DNA from: Meghimatium bilineatum
Lineage: Eukaryota > Mollusca > Gastropoda > Stylommatophora > Philomycidae
Assembly (NCBI GenBank): GCA_034231615.1
Contig: CM067317.1
Location: 46,882,876 to 46,946,875 of the forward strand
Length of the DNA: 64,000 bases
Direction of reading: 5' to 3'
Shown here: one piece after another, positions 11,101 to 23,800 of the stretch
How positions within the stretch are numbered: position 1 is the stretch's first letter
Layout: each line of letters begins with the position of its first letter
The notes under the pieces: generated by a model
What the model saw: the letters and a program-made list of their open reading frames with translations, nothing else
What the model was told of the DNA's origin: nothing
The model's database searches: none
Program-made: the position numbers and the translations under genes

Positions 11101-14100
11101 TGTCGGTGTTCTGATTGTATCTCTAGGCTTGTGTGGATATTCTATATATACACCTGCACTTCCATTCCTCACAGCATTCTGTGCTGACCCATCTGTGTTT
11201 ACTCTGACCTATATATCTTGTGGATATTCCTCATCCAGGAAACTGAGGGTGACTGTCCTTCGCTGCACACTGTTCTGGTCGTCCTCGCTTATTATTCCTT
11301 TCACGTGGCTCTGAATGTATATTGACATTCCATGCCTTTCACTCCACGGGCTTTGTTCTGGTACAGACCTTAAGGGGATATCAACTTCAGGTAGGTCTGT
11401 AAGTTGTTTACGAAGTCGTTTAGCTTGATGGATAAAGCTGCTTTTTTTCAGTCGCCCCATTGTTAGATTTTGGAATCTTTTCTTCATTGGATGACTTGGC
11501 ATACACTGAAACTTTTCTGCTTGAATTAGTACTTTTGTGTCTCTGCGTTCGCCAAGTGTTTGTATTCTTCCCATTTTCTGCATCTCTGCTATGGGTGTTG
11601 ATTTCATTGCTCCCAACATTATTCTAAGTGCCAGGTTTTGCACTTTATCTAGATCTTGTAATATGGTGTTTGATGCAGGACACCACGCAGCTGAACCATA
11701 TTCCAGGTGTGGTCTTATGCCTTGCTGGTAAACTTTACTGAGTATATTTCCACTGGCTCCCCGTGTGGTTCCACTTAGTTTTCTCAGGATAGCTAGCTTC
11801 CTCCTGGCTTTTGTTGTTGCTTTGTTTATGTGCTGCTTCCATGTCAGCTTATCATCAAAAGTAACTCCGAGGTATGTGGGTTGTTTGTCTTCTTTCAAGA
11901 GCTCTCCATCTATCTTGATATGACAATTTTTTGTTTTGGTGAGAGGGTAAAGAGTGTAGTGCTGCGCTTATCTGTGTGAATGCTGACGCACCATCTATTT
12001 GCCCATAAGGTTAGGGCATCGATAGCTCTTGGTATTTGTTTAGTGGCCACTGTTGCATGTTCTTCCGTGCACCAGATCACCAGGTCATCAGCATACATTG
12101 CCACGTTGATCCCGTGTGGTAGTGCAGCAACTAGGTCATTGATGTAAACCAAGAAAAGTGTGGGTGACAGGACTCCTCCCTGGGGGACTCCATGACGCAG
12201 TAGAACTTGCTTACTCTTGCGACAATCTAATTGTACCCCGGCTCTTCTATTATGCAGGTATGCTTTTACCCATTTGTACATTCTTGAGCTAACCCTGCAA
12301 TTTTGCAATTTATTTAGGAGCCCTTCTTTCCAGACCTTATCAAATGCTTTCCTGAGGTATATCCATGCTGCTAGTACCAGTTTCTTATCTTGGAAGGCAT
12401 CCTCAATCTCTTGGGAGAGGTAGGTTGCCTGATCTTCAGTAGAGTAGCACTGTCTGAAACCTGCTTGCTGTGATGCCAGAAGGTTTTCACTTTCAATGTA
12501 CCACTGCATCCTAAGATTGATAATGCGTTCCATTGTTTTGCATAGACAGCTTGTGATGCTGATGGGCCTGTAGTTGGAGACTGTGTTGCTATCTTTTCCT
12601 GATTTAAGGAGTGGTATCATTATTGCTTCTCTCCACGCCTGTGGTACATTACCTGTGGACCAGCTTGTGTAAAAGATCTGCAGTAGCTTTGCTCTTGCTG
12701 CAATTCCCAGGTTTCTAATCATTTCATTTGACACTCCATCAGCTCCAGAGGACTTTTTCATTTTCAATATGGATATTGCATGCTCCAGTTAAGAGTTGTG
12801 GTTGGATATTGCATGCTCCATTGTGGTTGGTGCCTCCATGACTTCAGGTATAGGTTCGTCTTGTCTAATGTTTTGCTGGTTCTCTCGAACCTCTTGTTGT
12901 TTGTCTGGGCTGACTTTGACGTTATTGTCTTCTGCAAAGGAATCTGCAAAATAATCAGCTGCATGTTTACCTGTTAAAATGTTTCTATCTTTATAAAGTG
13001 TGATCCTGGTATTTCTCCCTGTACCTTCATCATTTAGTTGTTTTACAAGTTTCCATAATTTCCTAGTATCTCTTTCTAGGTTCAGCGACTCTGTTTTTTT
13101 CTTTCCAGCTGCTCCGTCTGGCTTGTAACTTGGCTCTTTGAAATTTAGCCTTTGTTTTCTGATATTTGTTGTGATGTTCTTGGCTAGGTCTGTTCTCAGC
13201 CTGCTGTCTAGATGTTTCCATCTCATTTTGCAGCTTTTCCAGTTCATCATTCCAGTAGTGTTTGTAGTTTTTGCGTGCCCCCCTGGGTATGGTTTTACTA
13301 GCAGCATGTAGTATACATCTATTAAATTCACTCACTGCTCTATTGATGTCTTTGTCCACGTTTATGTCCTTAGCTAGAACACTGGTTACATGCTGGTACA
13401 TTTTCCAGTCTGCCCTTTTATAGTTCCACCTAGTGAGCGTGCTGTTGTCCTTGGTAAATTCATTGTGGATTTCCAGAAATACTGGTCTGTGGTCACTACC
13501 CCCAAGCTGCTGTCCAACGACACGTGTGATGTTCCATTCCAAGCCTGGTGAGTGGAATGTCAGGTCTGGTGTAGAGGTGGTGTGCCATGCTCTCGAGTAG
13601 AAGGTTGGTGAGTCTGCTGGCTGGTTAATAAGGATGAGATTATTTTCATCCTGCCAGCTCTCAAGTTCCTCACCTCTCTTGTCGATATGATCGTAGCCCC
13701 AGCTCTGAGAGTGGTTGTTGAAGTCACCACACACCATAAGTCTCTCTCTGTCTAGAATTGTGTCTAGTGCCAATGGTTTATCATTTGGGCTGTAGTAGTT
13801 CAGGAGATTGAATTCTGCACTGTCTGTTTTTAGGTGGAGCATCTGGTATTCTGCGCTTTCCATATATACTTCCAGCTGACATGCGCTGATATTGTTTTTA
13901 ACAAGTGTCAGAATTCCACCCTTTCGCCTGTCCTTTTTGTCAGACCGGTAGCACTGGTAGCCTCTGATTTTGAAGGCTATGTCGCTGCTGAGGTGTGTTT
14001 CTTGGATACAGCATATATTAACGTGTTCTTCACTGAGGACATTTTGAAGTTCCAATTTTTTGCTGTATCCATCTCTTTTATTGTTGACACCCTCAGCATT

Positions 14101-17100
14101 CCAGTGCATTATTTTTATTGGTCGTTTGTTTGTTTGGCCACTAGTTCTATTCCCTTGCCTCCTGGCTCCTCGGGGCAATTGAGAAGAACTTCCAGTAACT
14201 GAGGTTGAGCCCTTTCGAGGTATAGGGCCCGGCACCGTCCCTGCCTGAACGTCCGCCACAGGGCAGGCACCATGACTATTTATAAATACAGACATGTTTC
14301 CATTGTGTTTTGTGCGTGGCATCCTGATTATCTGTGCGCCTTTTGGCTGGATGCCTCCAGCTTCAGCACTCTGCTTACTTGGACAGGACTATGGTCCTAC
14401 TCGAGTGGGATTGCCCGACCAGTCTTAGTTTCCAGCCCCTGATGGCTGAACTAATCCCCATCACCACTGCACGGTGCTGGCCTCGATGGAGAGTACACTT
14501 AATGAGAAGGAACCCATATTCGCCATCAGCAAGAGCATATAACATGAAAATAGAAACATCAAGAAGTAGAGAAAGGTCAAGAACAAAGTGGATTGAAAGA
14601 GTTACATCCTCATACGTCACAATATTACCACATATCTAGCGATCAAACGTACCATAGTCCGCAAAATTGGTCGTCATTCAGACGCCTAACAGCGAATGAA
14701 GAGTTAAGACAATAGATAGACAATCAAAGTATTATTAGGAGTAAATACACATGCAGAAAGAAAGGGTTCAGTACCGGATGGGATCAGGCGCTATTGGGAC
14801 AAGGTCGCTCAGCTCGAGAACGCCTTGCTCTCGGGCGCGTGGTGGGAGACTTGAACTTGGGCAAGGGGTTCACGATATCGGTGAATGACACCTCGTCTAA
14901 GAGTGCGAAAAAGCCAGGGTCCAATTCTTCTGTCGAGTTCTTCCTCTTAAGGAACCAGGATTACAGATGAGAAACGGTTCAGTACCCGATGGGCACAGGC
15001 ACAGTACGTCCAATTACACGAGGCAAGTTCATAGACAGTGGAACACCTCGTGCGAGACAGACGTGAGCAAAAATCGTCTGGGCAAAAAGTCACCACAAAC
15101 ATGCGTGCCTTGCGACAGATAGGGAGGCTGTCACAGGCTAGGGTAGCCCACCCGAATTGTCAAGGCATGCCGAAATCGGATGTGCTAGGCCTACAAGGTG
15201 CATAACGGTGGCACAACGTAATCACGCTCCCGACGGAAATCACACGGATATCCGTGCTGGTTACATAGGAGCGAACGAAGGAAAAAAAAATATTAGGAGT
15301 TTGTGGTGACTGCATTTCCATATCTACGAACTCCATTATTTTTTGATGGCTGTAAAGTTCTGATATAACCAAATTTTACTAACTTTCGTGGTTGGAAAAA
15401 AAGCGTAAATTTCACCAAAAGAGGTACATTTTACTTAACCCCAAAAAAACATTAGACATAGATGAATTTTAATCCATATTAATTGTATACAAAACTATTT
15501 TTTTTCCGTGAACAGTCTGGCATCTCACTTGTTGGAGCCGTAACAGATGTGTACATGTACGGATTGATAACTGCAGTAGTCTATATTGGGTCAGCCGTCA
15601 CTTTCCTCTATGCAGCGTATACCATTGTCCCTCTTTTACACCCAATGCGACTGTCCAGCATATACAAGTATCTGCAGATGAGGTTTGATTCCATAGTGGT
15701 GCGGAAGCTTGCTGTAGCTATGGGAGTGTTACATAGCTTGTGTTACTTGGCACTTGCGCTTCTATCTCCTGCTCTGGCACTGCAGGTTAGTAATGTACGT
15801 ATGTATTTCTAAAATTATACCAGACTTTGAAGAAGTGGGAACACCGGGTTTCCATAGTATATGTTGTTAGCAAAGAGTAGGTCTATAATAACATGTGGTC
15901 TTTTTACTATAGGTCTATTTTTTATGTACATACAAATTGACTCACAATGTGTGTGGAGATGTTGCAAAGAGCATTGAGATCTGCTAGTACACACATCTCT
16001 AGATGCAATGATATCTTCTCCCATCGAGGCGAACTCCTTGAAGTGCATATTAAGTGAAGTGCGTTGTCAAGCCAACATGTGAATCCAGGAACAGGGTAAT
16101 AAGGTTTTGCTAATCACTGAAAATACACATAATAACACAAAAAGTTCGACATTTCGTCCAAAAAAGCCTTAATCAAGATGAAAATTGAACACACAGAATA
16201 GAAAACGACAAGTAGGAACTATAAACTTCACATGGTCAAGTTTACTGTAAATTGAAAATTGAACCGGAAGAATTGTAACAAGGTCACAAGTGAGACGACA
16301 CTGGACAATATACACAAATATAAAAATGTAGCTACATACATGTGGCATGAAATAGAGAGATGATGGACAAACTAGATAGTCCAGCCAGCAGAGGATGCAA
16401 ACTAAGATTGGCCGGGCCACCACCTATATCGAGCAGGAGCACAGATCCTGTCCAAGCAAGCACATGTGCTAAGTCGGAGATACCAGGCCACGAGGCGCAC
16501 TAGCAACCATGTTATCATGCAAGCCGCCTACTGCGAGCGTAAGATGAAGAAGGAGAAGAAGACAATGATATCCCACAGGTTTGATATGTCTAGAAATTAT
16601 GAAATATGTTTTAACTCATTATTAACAATAATTATCTATAAATTGACAATAGTTCTCTATAAATTGACAATAATTATCTATAAATTTACAATAATTCTCT
16701 AAAACAACGAGTTAGACCTATCAACCGCGACAAACCAATGAATCCACCCTTTTTATATTGCCGACGTCAGCACCTGTGCTTGCTTGGGCAGGACTGTGGT
16801 CCTGCTCGATATAGGGGGTGGCCCGGCCAATCTTAGTTTCCATCCTCTGCTGGCTGGACTATCTAGTTGGTCCATCATCTCTCTATGTCGTACCACATGT
16901 ATGTAGCTACATTTTTATATTTTTGTATATTACTTGTTCGGTGTCGTCTCACCGCAACAAACCAATGAATCCTCCATTTTTATAGTGCCATTTACATATA
17001 TTATTGCAGGAACAGAAAAACCCCATAGAGTTACAGATTTAAGAATGCCCTGTATATGTGCTGGGGTCAGAGGAGACGAGAGAGTCGACTTATTGGCAGG

Positions 17101-20100
17101 CAATGCTGCGACTGACTGCACATTGCTGAGAAGAGAAAAAGCAGTCTTGATCAAGGCAGTAATACATTCATTTCAAGATGAAGATGATGTCAATGAGGTT
17201 GAGAACGTACACATACAGAGAATGTTAGAAATGGGAGTATCTAGAGGTGAGGGAAGGAAAAGTAAATTATTTGGAAAGTCCTGAAGATCACACAATCTAC
17301 ACCAGACTGGGACTCTGAGTCTACATACACTGGGATGGCTGCTGGAACAGAGGGCGGAGCACTTATGGGAATGCCCCATGTACTGTGAAGCCAGTTTCTA
17401 ATCAAGAATGTGTGATATTATTCGTCTTGACAGACGGTCTGAAGAAAACCTCTAGCAGATGGAGTTAATAAGAGCATGTGCCTATTCGTAATTAAATCTG
17501 TCGATCAATGATAGACTTGATTTTCTACAGAATAAGTATGGGTACATTTCAGCGATGGGCTGTACATTGCGTCTGAGCCTTCATTATTCTGCTCAATATT
17601 GGTTTCTCAAATGTCATTACACCACTACACAGGTATAATCACAGTGTAACCCGATCATCTGCAGTTATTCCAAGTTGTCGGAAGCGATGACAAAAGTCTT
17701 CATTGTTGACTTGCATACATCGTTGGTCTGTCTCTTCTTCCCATACCATACCAGAGTTACCCATAATGTATTTATTTTGGGATAAGGCTGTTTTTCATTC
17801 TTTTGGATATACCCAAATAACATGAGTCTTTTGTAACAGAGTACAATGATCATTGTTTGAATACTCTCTTTTTCTCTTCGGGATCTCATTGCTGGTAACA
17901 TTATCCTGCAACCTGTTAGTAACACTTTCTCCACAGATCTTGCAAATACAAGATTGTTAATCTCTTTTTATGTTGCGAGTATAGCGTTCATGTTTCAGAT
18001 CTAATGTTGCGAGTATAGTGTTCATGTTTCAGATCTAATGTTGCGAGTATAGTGTTCATGTTTCAGATCTAATGTTGCGAGTATAGCGTTCATGTTTTAG
18101 ATCTAATGTTGCGAGTATAGCGTTCATGTTTCAGATCTAATGTTGCGAGTATAGCGTTCATGTTTCAGATCAAATGTTGCGAGTATAGCGTTCATGTTTC
18201 AGATCTAATGTTGCGAGTATAGCGTTCATGTTTCAGATATAATGTTGCGAGTATAGCGTTCATGTTTCAGATCTAATGTTGCGAGTATAGCGTTCATGTT
18301 TCAGATCTAATGTTGCGAGTATAGCGTTCATGTTTCAGATCTAATGTTGCGAGTATAGCGTTCATGTTTCAGATCTAATGTTGCGAGTATAGCGTTCATG
18401 TTTCAGATCAAATGTTGCGAGTATAGCGTTCATGTTTCAGATCTAATGTTGCGAGTATAGCGTTCATGTTTCAGATCTAATGTTGCGAGTATAGCGTTCA
18501 TGTTTCAGATCTAATGTTGCGAGTATAGAGTTCATGTTTCAGATTCATAAATTAAAATACTGAATAATCATGTTCAATATATCGATTATATTTTCGATAT
18601 CGATCACATTTTAGAACATTGTTGTACAACTTTAGCTGAATCTCAGTTAGTAGTTGATTATATTGTACATGTTCTCAACATGAAACATAACCTTAAAAAT
18701 GCGTCTACACGGGTTTACGTAGAACAAGTTGTAGTTACGGTTTTATGTGAGTACTCATACTATGTCATCATCATCATCAGGTAGCACATCCTGAACAGGA
18801 TGTAGTAGTAAAACAGGATGTAGTAGTAAAACAGGATGTAGCAGTAAAACAGGATGTAGTAGTAGTAAAACAGGATGTAGTAGTAAAACAGGATGTAGTA
18901 GTAAAACAGGATGTAGTAGTAAAACAGGATGTTGTAGTAAAACAGGATGTTGTAGTAAAACAGGATGTAGTAGTAAAACAGGATGTAGTAGTAAAACAGG
19001 ATGTTGTAGTAAAACAGGATGTTGTAGTAAAACAGGATGTAGTAGTAAAACAGGATGTAGTAGTAAAACAGGATGTAGTAGTAAAACAGGATGTTGTAGT
19101 AAAACAGGATGTAGCAGTAAAACAGGATGTTGTAGTAAAACAGGATGTAGTAGTAAAACAGGATGTTGTAGTAAAACAGGATGTAGTAGTAAAACAGGAT
19201 GTAGTAGTAAAACAGGATGTAGTAGTAAAACAGGATGTAGCAGTAAAACAGGATGTAGTAGTAAAACAGGATGTAGTAGTAAAACAGGATGTTGTAGTAA
19301 AACAGGATGTAGCAGTAAAACAGGATGTTGTAGTAAAACAGGATGTTGTAGTAAAACAGGATGTTGTAGTAAAACAGGATGTAGTAGTAAAACAGGATGT
19401 AGTAGTAAAACAGGATGTAGTAGTAAAACAGGATGTAGTAGTAAAACAGGATGTAGTAGTAAAACAGGATGTTGTAGTAAAACAGGATGTTGTAGTAAAA
19501 CAGGATTTAGTAGTAAAACAGGATTTAGTAGTAAAACAGGATGTAGTAGTAAAACAGGATGTAGTAGTCATTAGAGCGTTTTGAAATTGGGTTACTTGAA
19601 TGATTTGCATACCACAATTTGTGCTCCATGACAAATAAGTGTATAACAGGACAATATTATGTCATCTCGTTTTGTAGTGACCATCGGTTGCACTATAAAA
19701 CCACTGAACAGAAAGTAAACATTACATAAAAATTGATTTTTTAAATTATTTATGCGCATTTCGTTGATCGGCCTTGACATTCTAGCAGACGAATCCAAGT
19801 ATAGGGATCAACGAAAACCACCACAATAATTGAAAACATCAAGAATGAAGTCTTGTTCACTTTCTGTTCAGAAATCTATACTGATACTGTCCATGGTCTT
19901 GCCATCAACTTATGCTATGAAAACCCATGTACACAATTAAAAAAAGTTGGTGCTATTTAAGGAATACATTTCCCATTATTTTGAGATGGGTTTCTTAACA
20001 ATCTGTCTGCCCAAATGTATTTAGATTAATTTAAACATGCTGCCTTCGTTTTCAGAGACTCCATCTATCTATCTATAAGCTGTGGCCCTTGTTTGCCTTG

Positions 20101-20808
20101 CGGCGTCAGGGGTGGAAGAATTCTCTGAAGATGAGTTTAAGAGACTAGCTGAGCCATACACCATATGTGTAAATAATAAGGTTATCTGCTGAGAATTTCA
20201 GACCTGGTTGATCTTGTGTGCCACTAATGAAACTTTCAGACCTGGTTGATCTTGTGTGCCACTAATGAGACTTTTAGATCTGTTTGATATTGTGTGTCAC
20301 TGGTGAAACTTTTAAACCTGTTTGATATTGTGTGACACTGGTGAAACTTTTAGACCTGTTTGATATTGTGGGCCACTGGTGAGACTTTTTCACCATCTGG
20401 TCTTGTGGAACACTGCAGAGTCTTTTAGACCTGGTTGGTCTTATGGTTCAATGGTGAAACTTGTAGACATGGTTGATCTTGTGGGTCACTGGTGAGACTT
20501 TCAGACCCTCCGCGAGAATAATCACGAGAATAGATTCACACATTTAAAATGTCATTTATTTCATCAGGCAGGAGCAGGAATGCCAATGTGGATATCTGTT
20601 GGAGCTGTGGGGTTTATTGGAGCTGTCTATACATCCATTGGCGGTATCAAGAGTGTTGTCTGGACTGATGCCCTTCAGAGCTTTGTCATGATTGGAGGTG
20701 TTCTTGTAATTATCATTAAAGGTGCTTTTTAGCTTTTGGTTTTTTTTAAAAAATTTCAACCAAACCAGTAAGGTACGATTTTTACTCTTAACTTAAATTT
20801 ATAAGGTG

Positions 20809-20854
<46 letters not shown>

Positions 20855-23800
20855 CTCCTATACTAAAATATGGATGCGAGTCTTGGACAATAAATAAACT
20901 GGGAAGTTGGAAATTATAGGCAATAGAGATGTGGTTCTATAGAAGAATGCTGAGAATACCATGGTCTGCCAGAAAAACTACTGTGGAGGTGTTGAAAGAG
21001 TCAAATGCGTAACCGATCTTAATTTAACTCTTTGTCTCCGTGCGGTTTTCCTGCTATGCCGAACACGATAGTAAATTCATATTAAAATGTTGATTTGAGC
21101 GGCTTTTCGGGATAGTGGGTCTCCAAAATGTAGATATTAGCGGCTCGGTGGATATAAAGAGTCAATAATATAAGAAAGAGACAATATTCATTTTTTGGGC
21201 CACGTCATGAGAGGCAGTTTTGGAAAACATAGTCACAACAGGCAAAATTGAAGGCAACAAGAGACAGAGGACGACAACGTGTGAAAATATTAGACAATTT
21301 GACGACCTGACACGGCAGGGAAACAACAACGATCTTGATACATAATACTGGAAACAGCGAGCTGTGGATTGCCATGATTGCCGACAAGGCACCCGATGAT
21401 AATGACTATTGATAAACTAGAGGTAATGGAATACGGTGGTATTGATAAGCTAAACTCTTAAGAATAAGGAATAAATTATCTGGCAGGATTTGATGTCTGT
21501 GAGGTATGGATTTATATATTTACTTATATATTTGTGGATATCTATATTTGCAGCTCGAATAGGACTTTATTAGCCATCTACGAACTATCTATTAGCCATC
21601 TACTAACTATCTATTATCCATCTACGAACTATCTATTAGCCATCTACGAACTATCTATTATCCATCTACGAACTATCTATTAGCCATCTACGAACTATCT
21701 ATTAGCCATCTACGAACTATTTATTAGCCATCTACGAACTATCTATTAGCCATCTACGAACTATCTAATAGCCATCTACGAACTATCTATTAGCCATCTA
21801 CGAACTATTTATTAGCCATCTACGAACTATCTATTAGCCATCTACGAACTATTTATTAGCAATCTACGAACTATCTATTAGCCATCTACGAACTATCTAA
21901 TAGCCATCTACGAACTATCTATTAGCCATCTACGAACTATCTATTAGCCATCTACGAACTATCTAATAGCCATCTACGAACTATCTATTAGCCATCTACG
22001 AACTATCTATTAGCCATCTACGAACTATCTAATAGCCATCTACGAACTATCTATTAGCCATCTACGAACTATTTATTAGCCATCTACGAACTATTTATTA
22101 GCCATCTACGAACTATCTATTAGCCATATACGAACTATCTATTAGCCATCTACGAACTATCTATTAGCCATCTACGAACTATCTATTAGCCATCTACGAA
22201 CTATCTATTAGCCATCTACGAACTATCAGGCGTGGACATAATTCTAACTGAATTTTCAAAAGTGGATGTAACAAATGGTTATCATTACTTGTGATTGACG
22301 AACACACACATATATATATAGAAGAATAGGCAGGACATAATGGAAAGAGAAGAAAACAAATAACACTTAACAATTGATTAGAGAAATAAGCTTAAACTTA
22401 ACTCATATAGATTCACGTGGTTTGAAAATCGCTCACTGAAATAAACAATTCAAGGGTGAAGATAGAGCATGCTTTTGATGCGTTTTTAATGATTGCTAGT
22501 ATATATTTGTATTTATTTATCTTCTATCTTTCTCTCTGTTGTGACTCTGAGGCAACTCTGTTGTGGGCGGAGGAAGCGCTGTTTGGGATTATGCATATTC
22601 CGGAGGGCGGATTAGCCTTCATGACAGCATGAACTTAGATCCTAGAAGCAGGAACACATGGTGGGGTTTGATCATTGGTGCAAGTGTTGCTTGGTAATTA
22701 TCTCCGTCGTTTAGTATGTCATACTGTCTCTTGTATATTGTTATATCTTGTATATTGTTATATCTTGTATATTGTTATATCTTGTATATTGTTATATCTT
22801 GTATATTGTTATATCTTGTATATTGTTATATCTTGTATATTGTTATATCTTGTATATTGTTATATCTTGTATATTGTTATATCTTGTATATTGTTATATC
22901 TTGTATATTGTTATATCTTGTATATTGTTATATCTTGTATATTGTTATATCTTGTATATTGTTATATCTTGTATATTGTTATATCTTGTATATTGTTATA
23001 TCTTGTATATTGTTATATCTTGTATATTGTTATATCTTGTATATTGTTATATCTTGTATATTGTTATATCTTGTATATTGTTATATCTTGTATATTGTTA
23101 TATCTTGTATATTGTTTCGTATGTTACACTGTCTCTTGTATATTGTTATATCTTGTATATTGTTATATCTTGTATATTGTTATATCTTGTATATTGTTTC
23201 GTATGTTACACTGTCTCTTGTATATTGTTATATCTTGTATATTGTTATATCTTGTATATTGTTTCGTATGTTACACTGTCTCTTGTATATTGTTATATCT
23301 TGTATATTGTTATATCTTGTATATTGTTTCGTATGTTACACTGTCTCTTGTATATTGTTATATCTTGTATATTGTTATATCTTGTATATTGTATCGTATG
23401 TTATACTGTCTCTTGTATATTGTTATATCTTGTATATTGTTATATCTTGTATATTGTATCGTATGTTATACTGTCTCTTCTATATTGTTATATCTTGTAT
23501 ATTGTTTCGTATGTTACACTGTCTCTTGTATATTGTTATATCTTGTATATTGTTATATCTTGTATATTGTTATATCTTGTATATTGTTTCGTATGTTACA
23601 CTGTCTCTTGTATATTGTTATATCTTGTATATTGTTATATCTTGTATATTGTATCGTATGTTATACTGTCTCTTGTATATTGTTATATCTTGTATATTGT
23701 TATATCTTGTATATTGTATCGTATGTTATACTGTCTCTTGTATATTGTTATATCTTGTATATTGTTATATCTTGTATATTGTATCGTATGTTATACTGTC

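Larger units (their letters stand above)
10409..14491 (-). mobile_element. I-superfamily LINE (EN-RT-RNase H), 4.1 kb, decayed
   Basis: Near-full-length non-LTR element antisense in intron 1. Order in the element's own direction: a structured 5' UTR (14491-14323), one long ORF with an APE-type endonuclease, reverse transcriptase and RNase H, then a short 3' UTR and a GAA-rich tail (10409-10425). The RNase H domain points to the I superfamily (I, Nimb and Ingi-like clades). I could not settle the clade; no separate upstream ORF is seen. A 9-bp direct repeat ACACTTAAT flanks it. At least two frameshifts and three stops break the ORF, and two catalytic Asp residues are replaced, so this copy cannot move itself. 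Confidence 0.88.

Noticed and set aside
18777-19634. 285-codon minus frame of TTTSCF repeats
   Set aside because: An 18-bp minisatellite stays open automatically; no signal peptide or domain.
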